Source of the DNA: Pseudomonas fluorescens Q2-87
Lineage (GTDB): Bacteria > Pseudomonadota > Gammaproteobacteria > Pseudomonadales > Pseudomonadaceae
NCBI RefSeq assembly: GCF_000281895.1
Contig: NZ_CM001558.1
Location: 1,988,556-2,052,555, forward strand
Reading direction: 5' to 3'
DNA: 64,000 nucleotides
Part shown: positions 8,811-19,050 of the stretch, one piece after another
Numbering within the stretch: the first letter of the stretch is position 1
How the letters are laid out: every line of letters starts with the position of its first letter
Notes under the pieces: model-generated
The model's input: only the letters and a program-made list of their open reading frames with translations
Databases searched by the model: none
Told to the model about the DNA's origin: nothing
Translations under genes and position numbers: made by a program

Positions 8811-9578
8811 TCAGGTTGGGCTGGAAATTGTGTCAGGTGCTGGCAGCTGCGGCGGCGGGGTAAACCCGAACGGCGCCAGCGCAAACCCCTGTTCATCCAC
8901 CTGCAAGGCCCAGCCTTGCTTGTCCCAGTCCCCCAGCACAATGCGCCGGGCAGCGTGCTCGCCCAGTTGCAGCTTATGAATGGCGGGACGGTGGGTGTGG
9001 CCGTGGACCAGGGTCTTCACCCCGTATTGCTGCATGATCCGCGGGACCTCTTCTGGCGTGACGTCGACAATGTCGTTGGCTTTCATCCGCGTCTGCGCGC
9101 GACTTTCGCTGCGCAGCTTGCGCGCCAGCTTCTGGCGGCTGGCCAGGGGCAGGTGGCGCAGGATGAACAGCGTGACCGGGTTGCGCAGCCAGCGCCGCAG
9201 TTTCATGTAGCCTTCGTCCCGGGTGCAGAGGCTGTCGCCGTGCATCAGCAGCACCGGTTCACCCTTGAACTGCACGACACTCGGGTCCTTGAGCAGGGTG
9301 CAGCCGGCCGCCTTGCAGAAAGCCTGCCCCAGCATGAAGTCGCGATTGCCGTGCATCAGGAAAATGGCCGTGCCGCTGTCGCTCAACTCGCGCAGGGCCT
9401 GGCAGATGGAGCGCTGGAACGGGGTCATGGCATCGTCGCCGATCCAGGCTTCGAAAAAGTCGCCCAGAATGTACAACGCTTGCGCCGAGCGGGCGCGTGT
9501 GGCGAGTAAATCCAGAAACGCCCGGGTAATGTCCGGGCGCTCCTCTTCCAGATGCAAGTCTGAAATCAGCAGTATCAC
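8811..9578 (-). CDS. lpxH: UDP-2,3-diacylglucosamine diphosphatase LpxH
   Basis: 255 residues, a calcineurin-like metallophosphoesterase that makes lipid X in lipid A synthesis, peripheral to the inner membrane. The metal ligands are all visible: D7 and H9 in SDLHLEE, D40 in [12 protein letters not shown] at 77-80, H113 in MHGDS, and HGHTH at 192-196. The start is GTG at 9578, and it overlaps the ppiB stop by 4 bases (GTGA), which suggests translational coupling. The C-terminal 15 residues are proline-rich and poorly conserved-looking. Confidence 0.95.
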   Translation of the reverse strand: MILLISDLHLEEERPDITRAFLDLLATRARSAQALYILGDFFEAWIGDDAMTPFQRSICQALRELSDSGTAIFLMHGNRDFMLGQAFCKAAGCTLLKDPSVVQFKGEPVLLMHGDSLCTRDEGYMKLRRWLRNPVTLFILRHLPLASRQKLARKLRSESRAQTRMKANDIVDVTPEEVPRIMQQYGVKTLVHGHTHRPAIHKLQLGEHAARRIVLGDWDKQGWALQVDEQGFALAPFGFTPPPQLPAPDTISSPT

Positions 9579-10078
9579 TCAATGATCTCGGCTTTCTCGA
9601 TGATCACGTCTTCTGCCGGGACGTCCTGGTGGCCCGCCTTGGAAGTGGTGGAGACACCCTTGATCTTGTCGACGACGTCAGTGCCTTCGACCACTTTGCC
9701 GAACACTGCGTAGCCCCAGCCCTGGGTGGTCTTGCTGCTGTGGTTCAGGAAGCTGTTGTCGGCCACGTTGATGAAGAATTGCGCGGAGGCCGAATGCGGC
9801 TCCATGGTACGGGCCATGGCGACGCTGTATTTTTCGTTCGGCAAGCCGTTGTCCGCTTCGTTCTGGATGCTCGGGCGCTTGTCTTTCTTTTCTTTCATGC
9901 CTGGCTCGAAACCGCCGCCCTGGATCATGAAGTTACCGATGACACGGTGGAAAACGGTGTTTTCGTAATGGCCGGCCTTGACGTATTCGAGGAAGTTGGC
10001 AACGGTCAGCGGTGCCTTCTCGGCGTTCAGTTCCAGGACGATGTCGCCGTGGTTGGTGGTCAGTTTGACTTGAGTCAT
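9575..10078 (-). CDS. ppiB: Peptidyl-prolyl cis-trans isomerase B (cyclophilin)
   Basis: 167 residues from the ATG at 10078 ([17 protein letters not shown]), the standard length of cytoplasmic PpiB; the frame is open further upstream but that would add an unlike extension. Cyclophilin motifs are present: [13 protein letters not shown] with the catalytic Arg, then [13 protein letters not shown], then [17 protein letters not shown]. It is the first gene of the ppiB-lpxH unit and is transcribed away from glnS. Confidence 0.95.
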   Translation of the reverse strand: MTQVKLTTNHGDIVLELNAEKAPLTVANFLEYVKAGHYENTVFHRVIGNFMIQGGGFEPGMKEKKDKRPSIQNEADNGLPNEKYSVAMARTMEPHSASAQFFINVADNSFLNHSSKTTQGWGYAVFGKVVEGTDVVDKIKGVSTTSKAGHQDVPAEDVIIEKAEIIE

Positions 10079-10327
10079 GATCGGTACTCTTTCAAGGAAT
10101 TCGTGGGTTTCGGGGCTTTGACGCCCGCAACCGGTCTGGCTGTAATCGGCCAGGCTGGGCAGTTTAGCGCGCCATGCGCGAATTTCGAGGCTGTTTTTCA
10201 TCTGACCGTCGATTAAATTCAATCGTTTACCGGCCTGGCCTGTCAGGTGCTTGACAGCATCGGCTATGATACGGGCTTTGATTTATCAGGCCGCACCCGG
10301 CCGCGCACTTGTACGTTCAAGGATCCT

Positions 10328-12025
10328 ATGAGCAAGCCCACTGTCGACCCTACCGCGAATTCCAAGACCGGCCCGGCTGTGCCGGTCAACTTCCTGCGCC
10401 CGATCATCCAGGCGGACCTGGATTCGGGTAAGCACACACAGATCGTCACTCGCTTCCCGCCGGAGCCCAACGGCTACCTGCACATCGGTCACGCCAAGTC
10501 GATCTGCGTGAACTTCGGCCTGGCCCAGGAGTTCGGCGGCGTCACGCACCTGCGTTTCGACGACACCAACCCGGCCAAGGAAGACCAGGAATACATCGAC
10601 GCGATCGAAAGCGACGTCAAGTGGCTGGGTTTCCAATGGTCCGGTGAAGTGCGCTACGCCTCGCAGTATTTCGACCAACTGCATGACTGGGCCGTTGAGT
10701 TGATCAAGGCCGGCAAGGCCTACGTGTGCGACCTGACGCCCGAGCAGGCGCGCGAATACCGTGGCAGCTTGACTGAGCCTGGCAAGGACAGCCCGTTCCG
10801 TGGTCGCAGCGTCGAAGAGAACCTGGACCTGTTCGCTCGCATGCGCGCCGGTGAATTCCCGGACGGCGCACGGGTGCTGCGGGCCAAGATCGACATGGCC
10901 TCGCCGAACATGAACCTGCGCGACCCGATCATGTACCGCATCCGTCACGCCCATCACCACCAGACCGGTGACAAGTGGTGCATCTACCCCAACTATGACT
11001 TCACCCACGGTCAGTCGGACGCCATCGAAGGCATCACCCACTCGATCTGCACCCTGGAGTTCGAAAGCCATCGTCCGCTGTATGAATGGTTCCTCGAACA
11101 CCTGCCCGTGCCGGCCCACCCGCGCCAGTACGAATTCAGCCGCCTGAACCTGAACTACACCATCACCAGCAAGCGCAAGCTCAAGCAACTGGTGGACGAG
11201 AAGCACGTCAACGGCTGGGACGACCCGCGCATGTCGACGCTGTCGGGCTTCCGTCGTCGCGGCTACACGCCAAAATCGATCCGCAACTTCTGCGAGATGG
11301 TCGGCACCAACCGTTCCGACGGCGTAGTGGACTTCGGCATGCTGGAATTCAGCATCCGTGACGACCTCGACCACAGCGCCCCGCGCGCCATGTGCGTGCT
11401 GCGTCCGCTGAAAGTCGTGATCACCAACTACCCGGAAGGCCAGGTCGAGAACCTCGAGCTGCCGCGCCATCCGAAAGAAGACATGGGCGTGCGCGTCCTG
11501 CCGTTCGCCCGGGAGATCTACATCGACCGCGACGACTTCATGGAAGAGCCGCCAAAAGGCTACAAGCGCCTTGAGCCAGCCGGTGAAGTGCGCCTGCGTG
11601 GCAGCTACGTGATCCGCGCCGACGAAGCCATCAAGGACGCCGACGGCAACATCGTCGAGCTGCGTTGCTCCTACGATCCCGACACCCTGGGCAAGAACCC
11701 GGAAGGTCGCAAGGTCAAGGGCGTGATCCACTGGGTGCCGGCCGCCGCCAGCGTCGAGTGCGAAGTACGCCTGTACGATCGCCTGTTCCGTTCGCCGAAC
11801 CCGGAGAAGGCCGAAGACAGCGCCAGCTTCCTGGACAACATCAACCCTGACTCCCTGCAAGTTCTCACGGGTTGTCGTGCCGAGCCTTCGCTGGGCAACG
11901 CACAGCCGGAAGACCGTTTCCAGTTCGAGCGCGAAGGCTACTTCTGTGCGGATATCAAGGACTCGAAACCCGGTGCTCCGGTGTTCAACCGTACCGTGAC
12001 CTTGCGCGATTCCTGGGGTCAGTGA
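10328..12025 (+). CDS. glnS: Glutaminyl-tRNA synthetase
   Basis: 565 residues from the ATG at 10328; an upstream in-frame ATG at 10247 would add 27 unlike residues. Class I signatures are HIGH at 52-55 in [15 protein letters not shown] and a KMSKS-equivalent ITSKRKL near residue 280. The C-terminal half is the anticodon-binding beta-barrel pair typical of GlnRS. It is followed after 21 bases by cysS, an arrangement usual in Pseudomonas. Confidence 0.97.
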   Translation: MSKPTVDPTANSKTGPAVPVNFLRPIIQADLDSGKHTQIVTRFPPEPNGYLHIGHAKSICVNFGLAQEFGGVTHLRFDDTNPAKEDQEYIDAIESDVKWLGFQWSGEVRYASQYFDQLHDWAVELIKAGKAYVCDLTPEQAREYRGSLTEPGKDSPFRGRSVEENLDLFARMRAGEFPDGARVLRAKIDMASPNMNLRDPIMYRIRHAHHHQTGDKWCIYPNYDFTHGQSDAIEGITHSICTLEFESHRPLYEWFLEHLPVPAHPRQYEFSRLNLNYTITSKRKLKQLVDEKHVNGWDDPRMSTLSGFRRRGYTPKSIRNFCEMVGTNRSDGVVDFGMLEFSIRDDLDHSAPRAMCVLRPLKVVITNYPEGQVENLELPRHPKEDMGVRVLPFAREIYIDRDDFMEEPPKGYKRLEPAGEVRLRGSYVIRADEAIKDADGNIVELRCSYDPDTLGKNPEGRKVKGVIHWVPAAASVECEVRLYDRLFRSPNPEKAEDSASFLDNINPDSLQVLTGCRAEPSLGNAQPEDRFQFEREGYFCADIKDSKPGAPVFNRTVTLRDSWGQ

Positions 12026-12046
12026 TCAAGTCTTAAGGGAAACCCT

Positions 12047-13429
<1,383 letters not shown>

Positions 13430-13442
13430 GTCCACCTGGTCT

Positions 13443-13532
13443 ATGTGGGAGCGGGCTTGCTCGCGAAAGCGGTTTGTCAGTCAATATTTATGTTGCTGAC
13501 TTGACGCCATCGCGAGCAGGCTCGCTCCCACA
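13443..13532. repeat. REP pair behind cysS
   Basis: Inverted REPs. The left arm begins at 13443 and the right arm, of the variant CGCGAGCAGGCTCGCTCCCA, ends at 13532. A third, solitary REP follows as a terminator-like palindrome. Confidence 0.88.
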
Positions 13533-13555
13533 CTGATTTGCGTCGTGTCTGGCAG

Positions 13556-13592
13556 AAAAAATGTGGGAGCAAGCTCGCTCCCACATTTTTTT
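13556..13592. terminator. REP-derived bidirectional terminator
   Basis: A perfect 15-bp stem, from A6TGTGGGAGC (13556-13570) to GCTCCCACAT6 (13577-13591), encloses a 6-base loop. A runs on one side and T runs on the other make it a textbook intrinsic terminator on both strands. Its core is a REP sequence. Confidence 0.8.
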
Positions 13593-13668
13593 GTGCCCAG
13601 TCTGGCAATCATCCTTTTATGAGCTAGTACTGTCAGGTCGATTCGACGTTCTCTGGCAGGGCTCTTCC

Positions 13669-14124
13669 ATGTTGGCTCATTGGTTTCTGGCGGCCATTCA
13701 TCTTCTTGCGTTCGCCCTAGGTTTCTGGGCGGTGCTGACGCGCGGCACAGCGCTACGACGCCTGGCAGGAGGCGTGGACGCTGTTCGGAATGTGTTGATT
13801 GCGGACAATGTCTGGGGCGTGTCGGCGCTGGTGTTATTGGTCACCGGCGGGATGCGGGCTTTTGGCGGCTATGAAAAAGGCTCGGACTATTACCTGCACC
13901 AACCGCTGTTCCACCTGAAGATGACCTTTCTGGTGTTGATCCTGTTGCTTGAGATCGCGCCGATGATCACTTTGATCAAGTGGCGCGTGGCCTTGGGCAA
14001 GGGGGCGGCGATCGATCCATCGAAAGCCGGGCGGTTTGCGCGGATCAGCCACATCGAAGCCTTGCTGCTGGTCTTGATGGTGATCGCGGCCACCGGAATG
14101 GCCCGAGGTGTAAGCCTGGGCTGA
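13669..14124 (+). CDS. DUF2214 family membrane protein
   Basis: 151 residues from the ATG at 13669; the open frame extends upstream only through the REP terminator. Four hydrophobic helices are seen: about residues 2-22, 43-63, 80-102 and 126-146. The sequence matches the DUF2214 family of small inner-membrane proteins (HWFLAAIHLLAFALGFWAV and the HQPLFHLKMTFLVLILLLEI region). Function is unknown. It stands alone between a terminator and the oppositely oriented rsmE. Confidence 0.8.
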   Translation: MLAHWFLAAIHLLAFALGFWAVLTRGTALRRLAGGVDAVRNVLIADNVWGVSALVLLVTGGMRAFGGYEKGSDYYLHQPLFHLKMTFLVLILLLEIAPMITLIKWRVALGKGAAIDPSKAGRFARISHIEALLLVLMVIAATGMARGVSLG

Positions 14125-14320
14125 CCGGCCACATGCCTGCTTCGTTGCCATTAAAACGAAACGTCTGACAGCCATGCTGGTAGCCATGCCATTAGTATCG
14201 GTTCACGGGGCTGGACGAAGAATCAAAGGCGGGATGGAGCAGGGTAAGGCTCGGTCGACCTGAATCTTTAGCCAGCCATTGCGTCAATGCAAACGGGCTG
14301 GCTACGGACTGCTGCGAGGC

Positions 14321-14515
14321 TCAGGGAGTTTGCGGTTTGTCAGGGGCGGTAAGGCCTGCCTGAATACGCTGATAAATCTCTTCGCGATGCACCGCAACGT
14401 TTTTCGGGGCGTTGATGCCGATCCGGACTTGCTGGCCGCTAACGCCCAGAATGGTGATCGTGATGTCGTCACCAATGTTTATGCTTTCACCGACTTTGCG
14501 GGTGAGTATCAGCAT
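14321..14515 (-). CDS. rsmE: RsmE, CsrA-family post-transcriptional regulator
   Basis: 64 residues starting [17 protein letters not shown]. This matches RsmE rather than RsmA of fluorescent pseudomonads, notably in [15 protein letters not shown] and the [12 protein letters not shown] tail. The dimer binds GGA-containing mRNA leaders and is titrated by RsmX/Y/Z RNAs in the Gac system. The RNA-contact residues L4 and R44 (HREEIYQRI) are present. Its own Shine-Dalgarno reads CAAGGAGA, close to the CsrA consensus CANGGANG, so autoregulation is plausible. An in-frame GTG 30 bases upstream is unlikely to be the start. Confidence 0.9.
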   Translation of the reverse strand: MLILTRKVGESINIGDDITITILGVSGQQVRIGINAPKNVAVHREEIYQRIQAGLTAPDKPQTP

Positions 14516-14763
14516 GGTGTTCTCCTTGATTGCTTTATAGGGCACCTGATTCAGACAGTGCAGATGTCGGTACTGCTTATAGATTAGTGCTAAGTGTCAG
14601 AATGTGGGTGCCTCTTTCTGACGTACAGACGCAGCATTAATTCCCAGGGTGCGACTATACAGAGACGTCGAACAGGATTCTCGTGTTTTGAGCACTGTTT
14701 GCGGCGTTCTTGGCGGGCACGGGTGCTAAAATCTGCCCCTCATGTCTTCCGGGGGAAACTGTT

Positions 14764-15126
14764 GTGCGCAAATTGGCTTGGGTTATCGCGGTAATGATGC
14801 TGGCAGGATGTGGTGAAGGACGTGATGTCCAGGCACCGAAGCCCAAGCCCGCCGCGACGTCCGTACCGGTGGCCGCCGCACCGCAATGGGCTGTCGAGGT
14901 GCGGGGTGAAACGCCGCAGGCCGTCAGCGACCTGACCGGGTGGCTCATCGAGCACAGCTTCATGTCGAGTGTCGTCAGGGAAAACGGCAAGGACCGGGTC
15001 CTGGTTGGCCCGTTCAGTTCCAAGGCCGAAGCCGAAGCCAAGCAAGAGCAGGTCGTTGCCGCGTTGGTTCGGGCGAAAAAACGCAACATCGAGACATTCG
15101 TGGTGGATTTCCCGACGGCCCAGTGA
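14764..15126 (+). CDS. SPOR-domain lipoprotein
   Basis: 120 residues from a GTG at 14764 (GTGCGCAAATTGGC). The signal ends in lipobox LAGC with Cys16. A proline/alanine linker (about 20-45) leads to a SPOR domain (about 48-118; WAVEVRGETPQAVSDLTGWL and DRVLVGPFSSKAEAEAK), which normally binds glycan strands lacking stem peptides at division septa. The exact role is not known. It converges with endA. Confidence 0.75.
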   Translation: MRKLAWVIAVMMLAGCGEGRDVQAPKPKPAATSVPVAAAPQWAVEVRGETPQAVSDLTGWLIEHSFMSSVVRENGKDRVLVGPFSSKAEAEAKQEQVVAALVRAKKRNIETFVVDFPTAQ

Positions 15127-15176
15127 TCGGGCAGTACAAAACCCACAGTCGATTTGTGCTGTTCACAAATGTCGGG

Positions 15177-15866
15177 TCAACCACAGGCCTTCATGTCCAC
15201 CGGGCCCACGAACTCATTGCCGCGCCCCATCACGCACGCCACGCTCTGGTTGCGCTGGCGTTCCCAGCTTTCGACCGGGTAGGTCTTGTCCCAGGCTTCG
15301 TACAGGCGCCGGTCCTGCTTCGAAAGGCGCAAGCCGTATTGTTTACTCATGTAGAAATACGTCCTGGCGATCATGCCCCGGATCGACGGACGAGGCATGA
15401 CCTTCTTCGCCTTGAAATCCACCTGGGTCAGGCATGAGCCATACTGGCCTTTCTGCACGGGCAGCCAACCGAAGCTGAAATTGCTGCGGTCGCCATTCAC
15501 TTCCCCGATGCTCGGCACCAGGTTATGGAGGTCGGCCTCGGCCCGTTGATAGACCGGGTCGTAGCGCGTGCAATTCTTGCGACCGCCTGCCTGCCAGCAT
15601 TGACGCTGATGGCCGATCTCCCACGCCGGGACGATATGTTCCCACTCAATGCGTGCGGCGCGGCTGGCATTCTTGCGGGGCACATAACCGCAAGCCGCCA
15701 GGTTCACGCGATTGCCGGTGTATTTGCAGCCGCAGTAGAACTCGGTGGATTGCGGGGCGTAGAGTTTCCAGGCGACTTTCTTGGCTTCGTTGAAGGTGCG
15801 CGGCGCACCGGCCTGTGCGCCCGTGGCGATGAACACAAGCAATAAAGCAAAACAGCGAATACTCAT
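15177..15866 (-). CDS. endA: Periplasmic endonuclease I (EndA family)
   Basis: 229 residues from the ATG at 15866, with a signal peptide of about 19 residues ending TGAQA. The endonuclease I fold is recognised by RAARIEWEHIVPAWEIGH (general-base His), RAEADLHNLVPSIGEVNGDRSNFSFG and the paired cysteines of FYCGCKY. It would cut double-stranded DNA in the periplasm or outside the cell. It starts 5 bases after the DUF1654 stop, so it is probably in the same LexA-box operon. Confidence 0.88.
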   Translation of the reverse strand: MSIRCFALLLVFIATGAQAGAPRTFNEAKKVAWKLYAPQSTEFYCGCKYTGNRVNLAACGYVPRKNASRAARIEWEHIVPAWEIGHQRQCWQAGGRKNCTRYDPVYQRAEADLHNLVPSIGEVNGDRSNFSFGWLPVQKGQYGSCLTQVDFKAKKVMPRPSIRGMIARTYFYMSKQYGLRLSKQDRRLYEAWDKTYPVESWERQRNQSVACVMGRGNEFVGPVDMKACG

Positions 15867-15871
15867 CAGGC

Positions 15872-16120
15872 TCAATCTTCCTTCGGCACTACCCAGAAAA
15901 CCTGCACGCCGCCATCGTCGCGATAGGCGAGGGTCACGTTGTCGTTCTCGTCGATTTCCTCCAACAGGCGCTCCCACTCATCCACCGGTTCGTCGGGAAG
16001 GCGGAATATCAGGGCTGCCTTGGCTTTTTGGGCAGTGGGGGCGTTGATGATTTTCGAGACCCGAAGGCCAAGTCGCGTATAGGAATCTAAAGGGGTAGTT
16101 GCAGCGGGAGGGGTGGCCAC
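15872..16120 (-). CDS. DUF1654 family protein, probable SOS gene
   Basis: 82 residues from a GTG at 16120, preceded by AAGGA at a 7-base spacing. In-frame ATGs further upstream (16150, 16171) fall inside or before the LexA box and are therefore poor starts. The protein matches the Pseudomonas DUF1654 family (YTRLGLRVSKIINAPTAQKAKAALIFRLPDE, then an acidic EEIDENDNVTLAY segment). Molecular function is unknown. The LexA box and the adjacent nuclease gene tie it to the DNA damage response by inference. Confidence 0.72.
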   Translation of the reverse strand: MATPPAATTPLDSYTRLGLRVSKIINAPTAQKAKAALIFRLPDEPVDEWERLLEEIDENDNVTLAYRDDGGVQVFWVVPKED

Positions 16121-16138
16121 AGGATTATCCTTATTAAG

Positions 16139-16154
16139 CTGTACGTGCATACAG
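16139..16154 (-). promoter_or_regulatory. LexA box
   Basis: CTGTACGTGCATACAG matches the CTG-N10-CAG SOS operator with the alternating TA-rich core. It lies 19 bases upstream of the GTG of the DUF1654 gene. Confidence 0.75.
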
Positions 16155-16377
16155 TATTTAACCGTAGGCATTTACGCAACTGCTTAAAATTCAAGAAAAT
16201 CGTCTGACAGCGCTTTTTTCGTTTTGATGTAGGAAAAGTAATTTTTTTATTGAGCCGCGTAAACGGGCAAACTACCTGTTCATGAAATCGGCCGCTGCCC
16301 AGACGCGTACCTATGTTCAGACTCGACGGTCAACACGACGGGCTTACATCGTTAGCGCTGCGGGCCAAACCGCAACG
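16155..16377. other. intergenic region between the SOS unit and rbs
   Basis: AT-richer non-coding spacer between divergent transcription units. Apart from the LexA box at its left end and the rbs promoter at its right end I see no gene, RNA or repeat in it. Confidence 0.5.
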
Positions 16378-16406
16378 TTGACAAATCAACGATCCCTTAC
16401 CATAGT
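16378..16406 (+). promoter_or_regulatory. rbsB promoter
   Basis: TTGACA at 16378-16383, a 17-bp spacer, then CATAGT at 16401-16406. The RbsR palindrome starts about 9 bp after the -10, across the expected transcription start. Confidence 0.7.
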
Positions 16407-16414
16407 TCATTCCA

Positions 16415-16428
16415 CGCAAACGTTTGCG
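16415..16428. promoter_or_regulatory. RbsR operator
   Basis: CGCAAACGTTTGCG is a perfect 14-bp palindrome with the central CG typical of LacI-family operators. It overlaps the predicted start of rbs transcription, 54 bp before the rbsB ATG. RbsR encoded in the same operon is the obvious ligand. Confidence 0.8.
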
Positions 16429-16481
16429 CGGCGTTCCGTGCATTGATTTGCCCACAATAATCATAAGATCGGAGTGAACCC

Positions 16482-17438
16482 ATGAAGTTGCCATTCGCTG
16501 GACGCCTTCTCGCTGTCGCCATGCTCGCGGCCGCATCCGCTACGTTGCCTTTCTCCTCGGCATTTGCCCAGACCGCTGAAAAACCCAAGGTCGCCTTGGT
16601 CATGAAATCATTGGCCAATGAATTCTTCCTGACCATGGAAGATGGCGCCAAGGCCTATCAGAAGGAACACTCCGCCGATTTCGATCTGATCTCCAACGGG
16701 ATCAAGGATGAAACCGACACCGCCAACCAGATCCGCATTGTCGAGCAGATGATCGTGTCCAAGGTCGATGCCCTGATCATCGCCCCGGCAGATTCCAAGG
16801 CCATGGTCCCGGTGATCAAGAAGGCCGTCGATGCCGGCATCACCGTGATCAACATCGATAACCAGCTCGACCCAGCCGTGGTCAAGAGCAAGAACATCAA
16901 TGTGCCTTTCGTAGGCCCGGACAACCGCAAGGGCGCGCGCCTGGTGGGTGAGTACCTGGCCAAGCAGCTCAAGGCCGGTGACGAAGTCGGCATCATCGAA
17001 GGCGTGTCCACCACCACCAATGCCCAGGCGCGGACTGCTGGCTTCAAGGATGCAATGGAAGCGGCGCAGGTCAAGGTCGTTTCCCTGCAATCGGGCGATT
17101 GGGAAATCAACAAAGGCAACCAGGTTGCCGCGTCGATGCTCAGCGAATACCCGAACATCAAGGCGCTGCTGGCCGGTAACGACAGCATGGCGGTTGGTGC
17201 GGTCTCGGCCGTGCGCGCTGCGGGCAAGGCGGGCAAGGTGCAAGTGGTCGGCTACGACAACATCAATGCCATCAAGCCGATGCTCAAGGACGGTCGCGTG
17301 CTGGCGACAGCCGACCAGTTCGCCGCCAAGCAGGCGGTGTTCGGCATCGAGACGGCCTTGAAGATTCTCAAGGGCGAAAAAGTCGACAGCGGCACCAACG
17401 GCGTTATCGAAACTCCGGTCGAGCTGGTGACCAAGTAG
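16482..17438 (+). CDS. rbsB: D-ribose periplasmic binding protein
   Basis: 318 residues, with a signal peptide ending SSAFAQ (about residue 30). The mature part is a type I periplasmic binding fold: KVALVMKSLANEFFLTMEDGAKAYQ, then VDALIIAPADSKAMVPVIKKAVDAGI, and the sugar-site segment VPFVGPDNRKGARL. It captures ribose and delivers it to RbsC/RbsA. It is the first and probably most abundant product of the operon; a strong hairpin follows its stop. Confidence 0.94.
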   Translation: MKLPFAGRLLAVAMLAAASATLPFSSAFAQTAEKPKVALVMKSLANEFFLTMEDGAKAYQKEHSADFDLISNGIKDETDTANQIRIVEQMIVSKVDALIIAPADSKAMVPVIKKAVDAGITVINIDNQLDPAVVKSKNINVPFVGPDNRKGARLVGEYLAKQLKAGDEVGIIEGVSTTTNAQARTAGFKDAMEAAQVKVVSLQSGDWEINKGNQVAASMLSEYPNIKALLAGNDSMAVGAVSAVRAAGKAGKVQVVGYDNINAIKPMLKDGRVLATADQFAAKQAVFGIETALKILKGEKVDSGTNGVIETPVELVTK

Positions 17439-17459
17439 TTATCCTGGCGACACAACGGT

Positions 17460-17479
17460 GCTCGCCCATCCGGGCGAGC
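17460..17479 (+). promoter_or_regulatory. intercistronic hairpin rbsB-rbsA
   Basis: GCTCGCCC-ATCC-GGGCGAGC forms a perfect 8-bp stem with a 4-base loop right after rbsB. No U-tract follows, so it is not an intrinsic terminator. It probably protects the rbsB 3' end and gives higher RbsB than RbsA/C levels. Confidence 0.65.
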
Positions 17480-17496
17480 GCATTGGAGAGTTTGTT

Positions 17497-19050
17497 ATGT
17501 CCGTTCGCGACCCGAACGCTGTCCTTTGCGTCAGCGGCATCGGCAAGACCTATGCCCAGCCGGTACTGACCGGCATCGACCTGACGCTGATGCGCGGCGA
17601 AGTGCTGGCGCTGACTGGCGAAAATGGCGCCGGCAAAAGCACCTTGTCCAAGATCATCGGCGGGTTGGTGACGCCGACCACCGGGCAGATGCAGTTTCAA
17701 GGGCAGGATTATCGCCCCGGCAGCCGTACCCAGGCTGAAGAATTGGGCGTGCGCATGGTGATGCAGGAACTCAACCTGCTGCCGACCCTGTCCGTGGCTG
17801 AAAACCTGTTTCTCGACAACCTGCCCGGCTGTGGTGGCTGGATCAACCGCAAGCAATTGCGCCAGGCCGCGATCGAGGCCATGGCCCAGGTGGGACTCGA
17901 TGCGATCGACCCCGACACGTTGGTCGGTGAGTTGGGTATCGGCCATCAACAAATGGTCGAGATCGCCCGCAACCTGATCGGCGATTGCCATGTACTGATT
18001 CTCGACGAGCCGACCGCCATGCTGACGGCCCGTGAAGTCGAGATGCTCTTTGAACAGATCACCCGCCTGCAGGCCCGGGGCGTGGCGATCATCTACATTT
18101 CCCATCGTCTCGAAGAACTGGCACGGGTGGCGCAGCGCATCGCGGTATTGCGTGACGGCAACCTCGTCTGCGTCGAGCCGATGGCCAACTACAACAGCGA
18201 ACAACTGGTGACCCTGATGGTCGGCCGGGAGCTGGGCGAGCACATCGACCTCGGCCCGCGCCAGATTGGCGCGCCGGCCCTGACCGTCAAGGGCCTGAAC
18301 CGTGCCGACAAGGTTCGCGACGTGTCCTTCGAAGTCCGCAGCGGTGAGATCTTCGGCATCTCCGGCCTGATCGGGGCAGGGCGTACCGAACTGTTGCGCC
18401 TGATTTTCGGCGCCGATGCCGCCGACAGCGGCACTGTGGCGCTGGGCTCGCCGGCCAAGGTCGCGAACATTCGGTCGCCGGCCGATGCGGTGGCCCACGG
18501 TATCGCCTTGATCACCGAAGACCGAAAGGGCGAAGGCCTACTGCTGACGCAATCCATCGCGGCCAACATTGCCCTGGGCAACATGCCGGAGATTTCCAGC
18601 GCCGGCCTGGTCAATGGTCGCGACGAAAGCGCCCTGGCGCAGCGCCAGATCGACGCCATGCGCATCCGCAGTTCCAGCCCGACGCAGTTGGTGTCCGAGT
18701 TGTCGGGCGGCAACCAGCAGAAAGTCGTGATCGGTCGCTGGCTCGAACGTGATTGCTCGGTGCTGTTGTTCGACGAGCCGACCCGTGGCATCGACGTCGG
18801 CGCCAAGTTCGACATCTATGCACTGCTCGGTGAGTTGACGCGCCAGGGCAAGGCGCTGGTCGTGGTGTCCAGTGACCTGCGCGAACTGATGCTGATCTGT
18901 GACCGCATCGGCGTGCTGTCGGCCGGGCGCCTGATCGATACCTTCGAGCGTGACAGCTGGACCCAGGATGACTTGCTTGCCGCCGCATTCGCCGGCTACC
19001 AGAAACGTGATGCGTTGCTCAACGAAGCAGCGCCTAGGGATCTTTCATGA
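17497..19050 (+). CDS. rbsA: Ribose ABC transporter ATPase
   Basis: 517 residues from the ATG at 17497; the frame is open upstream through the hairpin but that is not a credible start. It carries two fused nucleotide-binding domains, as in sugar importers. The first has Walker A GENGAGKST (42-50) and Walker B LILDEPTA. The second has a degenerate P-loop GLIGAGRTE, the signature LSGGNQQKVVIGRW and LLFDEPTRGIDVG. It overlaps rbsC by 4 bases (ATGA). Confidence 0.95.
   Translation: MSVRDPNAVLCVSGIGKTYAQPVLTGIDLTLMRGEVLALTGENGAGKSTLSKIIGGLVTPTTGQMQFQGQDYRPGSRTQAEELGVRMVMQELNLLPTLSVAENLFLDNLPGCGGWINRKQLRQAAIEAMAQVGLDAIDPDTLVGELGIGHQQMVEIARNLIGDCHVLILDEPTAMLTAREVEMLFEQITRLQARGVAIIYISHRLEELARVAQRIAVLRDGNLVCVEPMANYNSEQLVTLMVGRELGEHIDLGPRQIGAPALTVKGLNRADKVRDVSFEVRSGEIFGISGLIGAGRTELLRLIFGADAADSGTVALGSPAKVANIRSPADAVAHGIALITEDRKGEGLLLTQSIAANIALGNMPEISSAGLVNGRDESALAQRQIDAMRIRSSSPTQLVSELSGGNQQKVVIGRWLERDCSVLLFDEPTRGIDVGAKFDIYALLGELTRQGKALVVVSSDLRELMLICDRIGVLSAGRLIDTFERDSWTQDDLLAAAFAGYQKRDALLNEAAPRDLS

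Noticed and set aside
14269..14304. TAGCCAGCC/GGCTGGCTA inverted repeat as the rsmE terminator
   Set aside because: The stem is real (9 bp, 18-base loop) but no U-tract follows on the minus strand, so I do not call it a terminator.
16150..16171. Upstream ATG starts for the DUF1654 gene
   Set aside because: They lie within or before the LexA box, where transcription should begin; the GTG at 16120 has a ribosome site.
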